Program-made: the position numbers and the translations under genes
Shown: positions 45,426-56,514 of the stretch, piece after piece
Numbering within the stretch: position 1 is the stretch's first letter
How the letters are laid out: every line of letters starts with the position of its first letter
Assembly (NCBI GenBank): GCA_017304945.1
Contig: JAFKLG010000060.1
Span: forward strand, 1-64,000
Length of the DNA: 64,000 nucleotides
Direction of reading: 5' to 3'
Source: Rhodospirillales bacterium
GTDB taxonomy: Bacteria > Pseudomonadota > Alphaproteobacteria > Acetobacterales > Acetobacteraceae
Notes under the pieces: model-generated
What the model saw: the letters and a program-made list of their open reading frames with translations, nothing else
What the model was told of the DNA's origin: nothing
The model's database searches: none

Positions 45426-46151
45426 TTACGCTCCGGGGACGGGTTCGCGGCGGATGAGCACCTCTCCGGCGGGGCTCAGCCGCACGACGTTGACCGTCTT
45501 CGCCAGTTCCGGGGATCCCGAGTAGTACGCCGGCACCGACCCGTCGCCGACCGAGACCGCGCGATCCCAGTGACCCAGCGCGACGTAATGCGCCTCGGTC
45601 GCCGCGAGATCCTGATCGCTGATCAGCCACGACCGATGCGCGTGCTCCTTCCATTCCGCCGGCGCCGCGTAGTGGCCGTGCGCCATGGCGACCTGCCAGC
45701 GGGTCGTGCGGGGCCGGGGCGTCCGCAGCGGCGACATGTCGTTGAAGTCGCGATGCGCGTGGCCCCAGATCTCGAGGTCGAACGGGTCGAACCGGACCGC
45801 CTCCTCATCCGTCACGCCCAGCACGTGGACATGCGGCAGGTCGGTGATGCCGGCCTTGCGGAACAGGCAGTTGGGCAGCGCCGGGTCATGGTTGCCCGGC
45901 AGGATCACCACGGGCATGCCGGAAGCTTCCAGCATCGCGGCGGCGCGGCGCAGGATCGGGGCGGGCACGCGGTGATTGTCGAACGTGTCGCCGGCCAGCA
46001 GCAGCACGTCCGCGCCCACCGCCTGCGCCGTCGCGATCACCCGGCGCAGTCCCTCCGTCCCATCATGGGCGTTCGCCTTGTGGCCGTCGTCGACATGCAG
46101 GTCGGAGGTGTGAACCAGGACGATGCCCCGGTCGGGGAAGCGATGTGCCAT
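45426..46151 (-). CDS. Metallophosphoesterase
   Basis: Calcineurin-like phosphoesterase, 241 residues, with the metal motifs [18 protein letters not shown], and PGNHDPAL, then GHAHRD and AHGHYA. It resembles the nuclease domain of SbcD-type proteins, but lacks the C-terminal part and has no SbcC partner nearby. The substrate is unknown. It is convergent with the phn genes, 22 bases away. Confidence 0.86.
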   Translation of the reverse strand: MAHRFPDRGIVLVHTSDLHVDDGHKANAHDGTEGLRRVIATAQAVGADVLLLAGDTFDNHRVPAPILRRAAAMLEASGMPVVILPGNHDPALPNCLFRKAGITDLPHVHVLGVTDEEAVRFDPFDLEIWGHAHRDFNDMSPLRTPRPRTTRWQVAMAHGHYAAPAEWKEHAHRSWLISDQDLAATEAHYVALGHWDRAVSVGDGSVPAYYSGSPELAKTVNVVRLSPAGEVLIRREPVPGA

Positions 46152-46298
46152 GCGGGCGTGAACTCGGTCTGGATCGGCGCCCGTCAGGGAGGGAGCTTTC
46201 CGGGATGGTCCCGGAATTTGCCCCGGCGATCAAGCCGCGGCCGGGTGGCCGGCCGGCACGGGGCGGGGTAGAAAATGTGCAAACGGGAGGACAGCACG

Positions 46299-47096
46299 AT
46301 GCGGCACGGCCGGATTTTGTTGGAGCTGCGCGACGGCGTCGCGATCATGACGCTGAACGATCCGCCGGTGCTGAACGCGCTGGGAATGAAGCTGCGCGAG
46401 GACATGAGCGAGGCGCTGGACGCGATCGAGGCCGGCCCCGCGCGCTGCCTGCTGATCACCGGCGCCGGCCGGGCCTTCTGTTCCGGCGCCAATCTCACCG
46501 ATCCCGATCGGCCGCCGCGGGATCGCGCCGCCGAGGCCCGTGGCGAGGCGAAGAGCGACCTCGAATCCTGGTACAACCCCACGCTGATGCGGCTGCGCGC
46601 GCTGCCCATCCCGGTGGTGACCGCGATCAATGGCATCGCCGCGGGCGCTGGCATGAGCCTGGCGCTCTCGGCCGACCTGAAGCTGGCGGCGCGGTCGGCC
46701 TCCTTCCTGCAGGCCTTCGCGCGGATCGGGCTGGTGCCGGATGCCGGATCGTCGTGGATCCTGCCGCGGCTGATCGGGATCGCGCGGGCGATGGAGCTGT
46801 CGCTGCTGGCCGAACGGCTGCCGGCGGAAACCGCGCTCGCCTGGGGGATGATCAACCGGGTGGTGGACGACGCCGCGCTGATGGACGAGGCACTGTCCGT
46901 GGCGCGCCGCCCCGCCGAAGGCCCCCGTTCGCTCGGGCTGATCCGGCAGCTCTACTGGGCGGCGCTGGAGAACGGCTATGCCGAACAACTTGCCTTCGAG
47001 GCGAAGCTGCAGAGCGTGGCCGGGATGACGGCGGACTATGCGGAGGGCGTCGCGGCGTTCCGGGAAAAGCGCCCGGCGCGGTTCACGGGGCGCTGA
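46299..47096 (+). CDS. Enoyl-CoA hydratase/isomerase family protein
   Basis: Crotonase-fold enzyme, 265 residues from ATG 46299 (GGGAGG eight bases upstream; an ATG 24 bases earlier is weaker). Oxyanion-hole segments are [10 protein letters not shown] and [13 protein letters not shown]. Active-site Glu is not at the usual first place (GAGMSL in place of GGGxEL), and the second region reads [14 protein letters not shown], so an isomerase (PaaG-like) or another crotonase reaction may fit better than hydratase. Stands alone. Confidence 0.87.
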   Translation: MRHGRILLELRDGVAIMTLNDPPVLNALGMKLREDMSEALDAIEAGPARCLLITGAGRAFCSGANLTDPDRPPRDRAAEARGEAKSDLESWYNPTLMRLRALPIPVVTAINGIAAGAGMSLALSADLKLAARSASFLQAFARIGLVPDAGSSWILPRLIGIARAMELSLLAERLPAETALAWGMINRVVDDAALMDEALSVARRPAEGPRSLGLIRQLYWAALENGYAEQLAFEAKLQSVAGMTADYAEGVAAFREKRPARFTGR

Positions 47097-47109
47097 TCGG
47101 GCCGAGAGC

Positions 47110-47243
47110 GTGCCGGTGGGGATGGCCGGCTCGAGGCCGGCCACGACGGTGTGGCTGGGGCTGGACGGCCGGCCACGACGGTGTGGCTGGGGCTGGACGG
47201 CCGCCACGACGGTGTGAGGCCCCGGGGCGCGATGGCCGGCCAT
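47110..47243. repeat. REP-like palindrome followed by a 32-bp tandem repeat
   Basis: The element at 47110-47149 contains the hairpin GGCCGGC (47124-47130) / GCCGGCC (47136-47142). Its first 20 bases match 27588-27607 exactly. From 47135 a 32-bp unit is repeated twice (47135-47166, 47167-47198) and partly a third time (47199-47216). A further palindrome ATGGCCGGCCAT is at 47232-47243. It lies between convergent enoyl-CoA hydratase and rpoD and could end both transcripts. Confidence 0.75.
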
Positions 47244-47283
47244 GGAGGCGAAGGCGGAGGCGTGAAGCCTGCCGCCGCCGCCC

Positions 47284-49215
<1,932 letters not shown>

Positions 49216-49285
49216 CGCTCGCAGCACTCCTTCGCTCATCCTGGGGGGAGCCTCGTCAGGCGCGCGCCCAGGTTTCATTCTCACC

Positions 49286-51121
49286 TCAAGCAGCAACCGT
49301 ATCCGCGCCGTCGGGTTCGCCGCTTTCCACTTTTCTCAGGGCGTCTCGCAAGGCCAATTGCCGCGCAACCGTTGCGGGAATCATATTTCGCGCGACTTCG
49401 GCCTCTGCCTGCGCAACTTCCTGGCGCAGACGCTCAACGTTCAGCAACCCGTAATAGTGCCACCATCCAGCCTCCGCCTCCGCGGGCATGGCGGCGGTCT
49501 TGGCGCAGGCGGGAAGAGGGTCCGGGGCCGTCGCCAAGGCGTAGTCGATCTGCTCCTGGAATCCAGACCGCGTGAGGTGGTCGATCAAGGCCGCAGAGTC
49601 AAGGACATCGGTATCCACGGCCCATGCGCAGATCGCATCGCGTAGCGGCGCCAACACACCTGGCAGGGCCAGATCGGAATAGGCGTGCTCCACGTCGTGC
49701 AGCAGGGTGGGCTGGCGCAGCAGGATCGCGGTGAGGATCCGCAGCCGTTCGGTCGTCACGCGATCCGGGGCCGGAACGGGTCGGGGAAGCCGCGGCACCG
49801 GACGCTCCGGACCGCGCCGGCCGTCGCCCCGCTTGCCGTCGAAGCCACCCTGGGGCCGTCGGGACGGCGGCCGATCGGCGAAGAAGCGATCCAGCAGGAC
49901 GCGGCGGTATTCGCTGGCCAGCGCGCGATCAGGGATCCGTTTCGCCGCCTCCTCCAGCCGGGTGCGGAACGCGGCCCGCTGTTCCGGCGTGGCGGCCCCT
50001 CCCGGCCGCATCAGGTCATACAGGGCATCCGACAGCGGCCGCGCCGCTTCCAGCAGGGCAGCGAAGCCGGCCGTCCCTTGGGAGCGGGTCAAGCTGTCCG
50101 GGTCTTCCCCTTGCGGCAGCGTCACGAAGCGCAGCGTCCGTTCGGCGGACAGCAGCGGCAGGGCGATTTCCGCCGCCCGCGCTGCCGCGCGCACGCCGGC
50201 CGCGTCGCCGTCGAAACACAGCACCGGAGCGGGAGAGAGGCGCCACAGCTCGCCCAACTGATCCTCGGTGAGCGCGGTTCCGAGCGGAGCGACGGCGGCG
50301 GGGAAGCTGGCCTGGGCGAGGGCGATCACGTCCATGTAGCCTTCGACGACCACCACCGCCGCGCCGCCACGCACGCCGTCCCGCGCCAGATCCAGGCCGT
50401 AGAGGTTGCGGCGCTTGGAGAACAGCGCCGTCTCCGGCCCGTTGACGTATTTCGGCTGCCCGTCGCCCAGCACCCGGCCGCCGAAGCTGATCGTCCGCCC
50501 GCGCCGGTCCCGGATCGGGAACATCACGCGATTGAAGAACAGCTCGAACTGGCGGCCCGTTTCATCGTCGATACGCATCAATCCCGCATCGACAAGATGC
50601 TGTGAGGTAATGCCCTCGCGTCCCAGATCGGCGATCAGCGCGCCGCGCCCCTCACCCGACCAGCCGAGGCCGAACTGCTCGATCGTCGCGTCGGACAGGC
50701 CGCGCCGATGCAGGTAGTCGAGTGCCGCGCGCCCCTCCGACAGCCGAAGGCGCCGGCGGTAGGTCTGTTCCGCCGCTTCCAGCACCGAATGCAGCGTATG
50801 GCGGCGGCGTTCGGCTTCGGCGGCTTCGGGCGTGGGTTTCGGCACCTGCAGCCCGGCTTCGGCCGCAAGCTGTTCCACCGCCTCGGTGAAGCCGGCGCCC
50901 TGGCTCTGCATGACGAAGGCGATCGCATCGCCATGCGCCCCGCAGCCGAAGCAATGATAATGGTCCTCATAGACATAGAAGCTCGGCGTCTTCTCGCCGT
51001 GGAACGGGCAGCAGCCTTTCCACTGCCGCCCCGAACGCGTGAGGCGCACGCGGCGGCCGATCACGGCCGATAGCGGCGTCCGAGCCCGCAACTCGTCCAG
51101 GAACGCGGCGGGCAGCGCCAT
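49286..51121 (-). CDS. dnaG: DNA primase DnaG
   Basis: Makes RNA primers at the replication fork. 611 residues. The N-terminal zinc ribbon is [13 protein letters not shown] ... [13 protein letters not shown]; the TOPRIM core has [13 protein letters not shown] and the acidic [10 protein letters not shown] Pro/Arg-rich linker (about 420-460) leads to the C-terminal helicase-binding domain. It sits directly after the YqeY gene (stop and start adjacent), 70 bases before rpoD. Confidence 0.97.
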   Translation of the reverse strand: MALPAAFLDELRARTPLSAVIGRRVRLTRSGRQWKGCCPFHGEKTPSFYVYEDHYHCFGCGAHGDAIAFVMQSQGAGFTEAVEQLAAEAGLQVPKPTPEAAEAERRRHTLHSVLEAAEQTYRRRLRLSEGRAALDYLHRRGLSDATIEQFGLGWSGEGRGALIADLGREGITSQHLVDAGLMRIDDETGRQFELFFNRVMFPIRDRRGRTISFGGRVLGDGQPKYVNGPETALFSKRRNLYGLDLARDGVRGGAAVVVVEGYMDVIALAQASFPAAVAPLGTALTEDQLGELWRLSPAPVLCFDGDAAGVRAAARAAEIALPLLSAERTLRFVTLPQGEDPDSLTRSQGTAGFAALLEAARPLSDALYDLMRPGGAATPEQRAAFRTRLEEAAKRIPDRALASEYRRVLLDRFFADRPPSRRPQGGFDGKRGDGRRGPERPVPRLPRPVPAPDRVTTERLRILTAILLRQPTLLHDVEHAYSDLALPGVLAPLRDAICAWAVDTDVLDSAALIDHLTRSGFQEQIDYALATAPDPLPACAKTAAMPAEAEAGWWHYYGLLNVERLRQEVAQAEAEVARNMIPATVARQLALRDALRKVESGEPDGADTVAA

Positions 51122-51577
51122 TCAGCCGATCCGCGCTTTGACGATGGGGCCGGCCAGGGACATGTCGAGCGCGGCGCCGTGCTTCGCCTTCAGCGCGGCC
51201 ATGACCTTGCCCATGTCCTTGAGAGTGGTGGCGCCGGTCGCCGCGATCGCCTCGGCAACCGCGGCCTCGATGGCGGCCTGGTCCATCTGCTGCGGCAGGA
51301 ACCCCTCGATCACCGCGATCTCGGCCTCCTCCTTGGCGGCGAGTTCGGGGCGGTTGCCCTGCCGATAGAGCTCCACGGACTCGCGGCGTGACTTTACCAT
51401 GCCGCGGAGCATGGACAGGATCTCCTCGTCCGGCACCTTGTCGACCCCTTTCGGGCGGCTCGCGATATCCACGTCCTTCAGCCGCGCCAGGATCATGCGA
51501 AGCGTGGAGGTGCGGGCGGCGTCACCGCCCTTCATGGCGGTCTTGAGCTGGTCCGTGAACTGGTCTCTCAAGCCCAT
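51122..51577 (-). CDS. GatB/YqeY domain protein
   Basis: 151-residue soluble protein of the YqeY family, starting MGLRDQFTDQLKTAM. It has the family blocks RTSTLRMILARLKDVDIA and EIAVIEGFLPQQM. Related to the tail domain of GatB (tRNA-dependent amidotransferase) but of unproved function. First gene of the yqeY-dnaG-rpoD run common in alphaproteobacteria. Confidence 0.92.
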   Translation of the reverse strand: MGLRDQFTDQLKTAMKGGDAARTSTLRMILARLKDVDIASRPKGVDKVPDEEILSMLRGMVKSRRESVELYRQGNRPELAAKEEAEIAVIEGFLPQQMDQAAIEAAVAEAIAATGATTLKDMGKVMAALKAKHGAALDMSLAGPIVKARIG

Positions 51578-51756
51578 CCCTCTACTCCCGTCGTGCAATC
51601 CGATCCTCTACCACACCCTGCGGCCCCGCGGCCGTCCATCCTGCGCCGGGAGCATGGCGCAGACGGCATGCCTCGCCCTTGCCAGCCGCTGACCCGTCCT
51701 GTTTGGATGCTGTCTCGGCCGGATTGCGCTCTGCCGGCCCGGGAGGAATGCCGCCG

Positions 51757-53163
51757 ATGCAGTCGCTTGCCGCCGTGGCCGAGGTGATCGGCCCCGCGAA
51801 CGTCCTGTCTGCGCCCGAGGATGTGGCGCCCTATGCCGTCGACTGGCGCAACGCCTATCGCGGCACGCCGGTGGCGGTGCTGCGCCCGGGAACCACCCAG
51901 GAGGTCGCCGCGACGATGCGGTGGTGCGCCGAGGCGGGGCTGACCGTGGTTCCCGCCGGCGGCCGCACCGGCCTGGCCGGCGCTGCGGTGCCCGCGGCCA
52001 ACGGCCCTCCCGCCGTCGTGCTGTCGCTCGAGCGGCTGAACCGGATCCGCGCGATCGATGCCCGCGACTTCTCGATCGTGGCCGAGGCGGGCTGCGTGGT
52101 GCAGACCGTGCAGCAGGCCGCCGCCGAGGCGGGGCGGCTGTTTCCGATCCAGTGGGGTGCCCAGGGCACGGCCCAGATCGGCGGCATGCTGTCCACCAAC
52201 GCCGGTGGCATCCGCACCCTGCGCTGGGGCAACGCGCGCGAACTCGTCCTGGGCCTCGAAGTCGTGCTGCCCGATGGGCGCGTGCTCGACGATTTGCGCC
52301 GGGTGCGCAAGGACAACTCGGGCTACGCGCTGCGGCACCTGTTCATCGGCGGCGAGGGGACGCTGGGCGTGATCACGGCCGCCGCGATGCGGCTGCAGCC
52401 GGCGGTCAAGCGGGTGGAGACGGCCTTCGTCGCGGTCCCCTCGCCGGATGCCGCGCTGTCCCTGTTCTCGCGCGTGATGGAGAGCGGGGCGGAGGTGATC
52501 GCGTTCGAACTCTGCGCCCGCTACTGCATGGCGATCGCTGCCAAGAACGGGGTCGGGCTGCGCATCCCGCTGCCGCTCGAGAGTCCCTGGTATGTCATGC
52601 TGGAACTCGCCGCGGCGCATGAGAGCGTGCCGCTGCGCGCGATCATGGAGGACACGCTGGCCGCCGCGATCGAGGCGGGCGAGGTGGACGATGCCGCGAT
52701 CGCCGAGAGCGAGGCGCAGCGGCAGATGATCTGGAAGATCCGGGAGGACTACCCGGAGTGTTCCCGGATGGAAGGCCCGTCGATCAACACCGACACCGCG
52801 GTGCCGGTCTCGGCGGTGCCGGAGTTCCTGCGCCAGGTGGAGCGGGAGGTGGGGGCCCGCTGGCCGGAGGGGCTGATCTCGGCGATCGGTCATGCGGGGG
52901 ACGGCAACATCCATGTCTCGCTGCACGCGCCGGCCGGGATGGACCGGCCGAGCTGGGTCGCGCGGGCGGGCGGGATGGAGCCCTTGGTGAACGCGATCGC
53001 CGTGTCGCTGGGTGGCAGCTTCTCGGCGGAGCACGGGATCGGCCAGTCCAAGCGGCACGCGATGGCGACGCACAAGAACCCGGTCGCGATGGACCTGATG
53101 CGGGCGGTGAAGGCGGCGCTCGACCCGGAGAACCGGATGAACCCCGGAAAGGTGCTGCCTTAG
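51757..53163 (+). CDS. FAD-binding oxidase (D-lactate/glycolate dehydrogenase type)
   Basis: FAD-linked 2-hydroxyacid dehydrogenase of the VAO/GlcD group, 468 residues. I chose ATG 51757 because GGGAGG lies ten bases before it; ATG 51748 is too close to that site. FAD domain: VVPAGGRTGLAGAAVP and GGMLSTNAGGIRTLRWGNAR. The C-terminal part has the conserved SAIGHAGDGNIHV and SLGGSFSAEHGIGQSKR. Likely oxidises D-lactate, D-2-hydroxyglutarate or glycolate. No GlcE/GlcF partners adjoin it, favouring the single-subunit type. Confidence 0.9.
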   Translation: MQSLAAVAEVIGPANVLSAPEDVAPYAVDWRNAYRGTPVAVLRPGTTQEVAATMRWCAEAGLTVVPAGGRTGLAGAAVPAANGPPAVVLSLERLNRIRAIDARDFSIVAEAGCVVQTVQQAAAEAGRLFPIQWGAQGTAQIGGMLSTNAGGIRTLRWGNARELVLGLEVVLPDGRVLDDLRRVRKDNSGYALRHLFIGGEGTLGVITAAAMRLQPAVKRVETAFVAVPSPDAALSLFSRVMESGAEVIAFELCARYCMAIAAKNGVGLRIPLPLESPWYVMLELAAAHESVPLRAIMEDTLAAAIEAGEVDDAAIAESEAQRQMIWKIREDYPECSRMEGPSINTDTAVPVSAVPEFLRQVEREVGARWPEGLISAIGHAGDGNIHVSLHAPAGMDRPSWVARAGGMEPLVNAIAVSLGGSFSAEHGIGQSKRHAMATHKNPVAMDLMRAVKAALDPENRMNPGKVLP

Positions 53164-53189
53164 GGCAGCAGCCGTCCTCCGGCTCGCGA
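53108..53189 (+). terminator. Possible short hairpin after the FAD oxidase gene
   Basis: ACCGCC (53189-53194) and GGCGGT (53103-53108 of the next block, that is 53203-53208) form a 6-bp stem with an 8-base loop, 26 bases after the stop. The correct span is 53189-53208. Weak evidence only. Confidence 0.25.
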
Positions 53190-53278
53190 CCGCCGGCCGC
53201 GTGGCGGTTCCGCCCCGAGGCAAAATGCGGCGGCGAAGCGGCTTTACGGCATCGGGCGCCTGGGGCGACAGTGGCGGA

Positions 53279-54868
53279 ATGACGTCCGCACTCTCCCCCC
53301 GCCTCGACCCGATCATCGATTCCCTGCCGCGCCGCTATCCGGGCCCTGGCGGCGCCGTCGCCGTGCTGCGCCACGGCGAGGTGCTGGTGCGCCACGCCTG
53401 GGGCTTCGCCAATGCCGAACGGCGCATCCCGTTCACGCCACGCACGCTGTTCCGCATGTGCTCGATCACCAAGCAGTTCACCTGCGCGGCGCTGCTGGAT
53501 GCCTTCCCCGATCCGTCGGTGCTCGACGGCGACGTGCGGGCGCGCCTGCCGCTGCTCGCCGCTGAAGCGCCCGGCGCGCGCCACCTGGCGCACAACCAGT
53601 CGGGGCTGCGCGACTACTGGGCCGTCGCCATGCTGCATGGCGCCCCCGTGGAGAGCCCGTTCGGCGACCTCGAGGCGGCGTCGGTGATCGGTGGCACGCG
53701 CACGCTGCAGTTCGCCCCCGGCACGCGCTACGCCTACTGCAACCAGAATTTCCGGCTGCTGTCGGACATCCTGGAGGATCGTACCGGCGAGAGTTTCGCG
53801 AGCCTGCTGCGCCGCCGCGTGTTCGAGCGCGCCGGCATGCCGCATGCGCTGCTCGCCGCCGACACCCGCGCCATGCCCGACGGGACCGAGGGCTATGAGG
53901 GCACCCAGGCCGGCGGTTTCCGCGCCGCCGTGAACCAGGTGCTGTGGACCGGCGATGCCGGGCTGGGCGCCTCGCTCGAGGACATGATCGCCTGGGAGCG
54001 CCACATCGACGCCACCCGCGACGATCCGGAGTCGCTTTACGGCCGGCTCACCGCCCCCGTCGCGTTCGCCGACGGCACCCCGGCCGAGTATGGGTTCGGG
54101 CTGCGGCGCGCACGCGAGTTCGGGCGGATGTCCACCGGCCATGGCGGCGCGCTGCGCGGTTGGCGAAGCCATCGGCTGTATCTGCCCGAGGAGCGGATCT
54201 CGGTGGTCGTGCTGTTCAACCACCTGTCCAATGCACAGGAGGCGGCGCTCGACGTCCTCGCAGCGATGCTGGGGGAGACCCGGCCTTCGCCCGACCCGAC
54301 ACTGCCGGACCCGTCCTGGCTGGGCGCGTATCGGGAGCCGGAGACTGGCCTGTCGGCCCGCATCGAGGCGGCCGGTCCGGGGCGGATCCGGCTGCGTTTC
54401 GGCCACAGCCCCGAACTCCTGGACCTGCAGCCGGACGGATCGGCCAGCAATGCCGGTGGCACCCGGCTCGCCCGCACCGTGGGGGCGGTCACGATGGAGC
54501 GCCAGGCGGAGAACCTCCGCACCCGGCTGGAACCGGCCTCGCACCTGCGTGCCGGGGAGGCCCCTTCAGCCCAGCGGGACGGCCTCGCCGGCACCTACCG
54601 ATGCGAGGAGCTGGGTGCGGTCCTCACCATGGCCGATGCCGGCGGCACGCTGTATGGCGGGTTCTCGGGAGTCCTCGGCCAGGGGCGGATGGAGCTGCTG
54701 GACCCGATCGCGACCGATCTCTGGGCGCTTCCCTGTCCGCGTGCCCTGGACCACACGCCACCCGGGGACTGGACGATCGCGGTCCGTCGCGCCGCGGATG
54801 GCGAGGTCACGGGCGTCACGCTGGGCTGCTGGCTGGCGCGCGGGCTGGAGTATCAGCGGGTGGGCTGA
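53279..54868 (+). CDS. dap: D-aminopeptidase (DAP, serine beta-lactamase fold)
   Basis: Penicillin-recognising serine hydrolase that releases N-terminal D-residues from peptides. 529 residues, close to the Ochrobactrum anthropi enzyme, with similarity along the whole length: SITKQFTCAALLDA, NNQSGLRDYW-like HNQSGLRDYW, GYEG, and C-terminal GCWLARGLEYQRV. Catalytic S62 and K65, Y153 in YCNQN, and H288 in HGGALRGWR are in place. The catalytic domain (1 to about 330) is followed by the two beta-barrel domains of this family. No signal peptide, so cytosolic. Stand-alone gene. Confidence 0.9.
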   Translation: MTSALSPRLDPIIDSLPRRYPGPGGAVAVLRHGEVLVRHAWGFANAERRIPFTPRTLFRMCSITKQFTCAALLDAFPDPSVLDGDVRARLPLLAAEAPGARHLAHNQSGLRDYWAVAMLHGAPVESPFGDLEAASVIGGTRTLQFAPGTRYAYCNQNFRLLSDILEDRTGESFASLLRRRVFERAGMPHALLAADTRAMPDGTEGYEGTQAGGFRAAVNQVLWTGDAGLGASLEDMIAWERHIDATRDDPESLYGRLTAPVAFADGTPAEYGFGLRRAREFGRMSTGHGGALRGWRSHRLYLPEERISVVVLFNHLSNAQEAALDVLAAMLGETRPSPDPTLPDPSWLGAYREPETGLSARIEAAGPGRIRLRFGHSPELLDLQPDGSASNAGGTRLARTVGAVTMERQAENLRTRLEPASHLRAGEAPSAQRDGLAGTYRCEELGAVLTMADAGGTLYGGFSGVLGQGRMELLDPIATDLWALPCPRALDHTPPGDWTIAVRRAADGEVTGVTLGCWLARGLEYQRVG

Positions 54869-54892
54869 CGGAGCCGCCGCCCTCCCGGCCCG

Positions 54893-56443
54893 CTACCGGG
54901 CGGGTGGCACTTTCGCATCGCCCCCCAGAATGGCGCGCAGCATCACGGCCCCATCCGGGTCCGGCAGCGCGAGCGTCTCACGGAACACGATCTGCGCGAC
55001 CCGACAGGTGTCCGCGCGGGGGAGTTGCGGCGTGCCGAACTGGGTGAGTTGCCGCAGCACCGCCGGCGGATATCTTTGCCGCAGGACCGCGAGCAGGCGC
55101 TCGCGCGCCGCCTGGATGGCCGCGTCCGGAGGGTGCCGCGGCGGAGCGCCGATCGCCGATCGGATGATCGCTTCGACGGCGGCGTTGGTCCGCTGCTCCT
55201 GCATCGGCGAGATGAAGCGGTCGACATCGGCCGGATGCGTCGGATCGGCCGACAGGAAGTCGTGGCACGCGTCGGGATCGCGTGGCCCGATCGCCGCGAT
55301 GTCCTCCAGCAATGCCTCGGCCATCAGGCGCAATGCCGCGTCGGAGGCGCGCGGCATGCTGTCCCGCAGGACGAGCCCGGTGACGCCGCGCAATCGCGCT
55401 TCGGCCACTGCCGTTTGCGTCCCGGCCGCCAGGTCGGCGGCAAACCCGTCCACCATGGTCGCGAACCGCGCCGGGTCGGCGGCGGCGATGGCGTCGAACA
55501 GCGGCGCGGCGCGGAGCGCGGCGACCACATCCTCCCGCGACGGATGGGCGCCGAGGCCGGAGAGGGCGAACTGGCCGGCGTCCAGATCGGTCGCGAAGTG
55601 GCTCTCGAGCAGTTCGGTGGCGGTCGGGAACCACATCGCCGCGGTCGCCGTCCCGTAGGCCCGCCGCGCGAAGGCGGGCGACACGCCGGCTTGCAGCGCG
55701 TCCTGCTCCATCGCCGCATTCTGGGCCGCCTGTTCGATGCCGGTGACGCCGGGGAAGTGGCCGGCATGGAAGCCCAGCCCACCCGCCGACGTGATGAAGC
55801 GGCGTGCGCCGCCCAGGAAGGCGAGCGTGCAGGCCGACAGGCATCGTCGGGGCACGAAGGTCCATAGACCCCGCGAGCGCAGCAGGTCGCGCATGTGCCG
55901 CGCCTCGACGATCCGGCCACCCTGGCTGGTCAGGTGCACCACGCGCACGTCCGGCGCCGCCGCGAGCGCCTTCTGCAGTGCGCGGGTCGCCCCGAACGGG
56001 ATGCCGCCGGTGAAGGCGAGTTCGCGTCCGTGGTTCAGGACCTGGATTTCGAATCCGCCCACGCTCGGGTCGCCGGCCGCGATCAGCGCCGCTTCGCGGA
56101 GTTCGGGGACGGCGCGGCTCGCCACGAGCCATCCGGTCTGCACGACGCCGAGGACCAGCAGCACCTTCACCAGCACTGCCCAGAATCGCCGACCACCACG
56201 GGATGCATGGCGGCTGGCCGAGCGCCAGACACCCACCACCTGCCATACCGCCACCAGCAGGCGCACGCCCCAGTTCGCCGAGACCAGCAGAAGCACGCCC
56301 CAGGGCATGATCAGGCCGCGCAGGACCAGCCAACCGGCAAGGCCGGCTGCGGCCGCGATCAGGCCGCCGGAAAGGATGCTGCCCCAGAACGCGGCGGCGA
56401 GGGACAGGTCGCCTCGCCAGTGGCGTCCGGGATAGGCCGCCAC
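54893..56443 (-). CDS. Membrane-anchored ClpP-like protein, unknown function
   Basis: No family name is certain. From GTG 56443 it has 516 residues. Three or four hydrophobic helices occupy about the first 120 residues, then a ClpP/SppA-like fold: VVHLTSQGGRIVEARHM, CLSACTLAFLGGARRF with the presumed nucleophile Ser, and GGLGFHAGHFPG with a candidate His. A long helical C-terminal region (about 300-516) has no known domain. The start is unclear: the frame is open upstream into the next gene, and a CTG overlapping that gene's stop (56517) is another option. The order suggests cotranscription with the aminotransferase. Confidence 0.6.
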   Translation of the reverse strand: MAAYPGRHWRGDLSLAAAFWGSILSGGLIAAAAGLAGWLVLRGLIMPWGVLLLVSANWGVRLLVAVWQVVGVWRSASRHASRGGRRFWAVLVKVLLVLGVVQTGWLVASRAVPELREAALIAAGDPSVGGFEIQVLNHGRELAFTGGIPFGATRALQKALAAAPDVRVVHLTSQGGRIVEARHMRDLLRSRGLWTFVPRRCLSACTLAFLGGARRFITSAGGLGFHAGHFPGVTGIEQAAQNAAMEQDALQAGVSPAFARRAYGTATAAMWFPTATELLESHFATDLDAGQFALSGLGAHPSREDVVAALRAAPLFDAIAAADPARFATMVDGFAADLAAGTQTAVAEARLRGVTGLVLRDSMPRASDAALRLMAEALLEDIAAIGPRDPDACHDFLSADPTHPADVDRFISPMQEQRTNAAVEAIIRSAIGAPPRHPPDAAIQAARERLLAVLRQRYPPAVLRQLTQFGTPQLPRADTCRVAQIVFRETLALPDPDGAVMLRAILGGDAKVPPAR

Positions 56444-56514
56444 CCGCCGCGCCAGGGAGGGGCGGCCGCCTGCCGGCGGAGGCGCCGTCTCCGGTCCGGC
56501 GGGCGAAGCGGCCG

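Noticed and set aside
45426..46151. sbcD (nuclease subunit)
   Set aside because: Short, lacks the SbcD C-terminal part and has no sbcC neighbour, so only metallophosphoesterase is supported.
47135..47216. Tandem 32-bp repeat as a CRISPR array
   Set aside because: Units are directly adjacent with no spacers, only 2.5 copies, and no cas genes are in the window.
53189..53208. Terminator after the FAD oxidase gene
   Set aside because: The stem is only 6 bp with an 8-base loop and no T-run; kept only as a very low-confidence feature, whose true span is 53189-53208.
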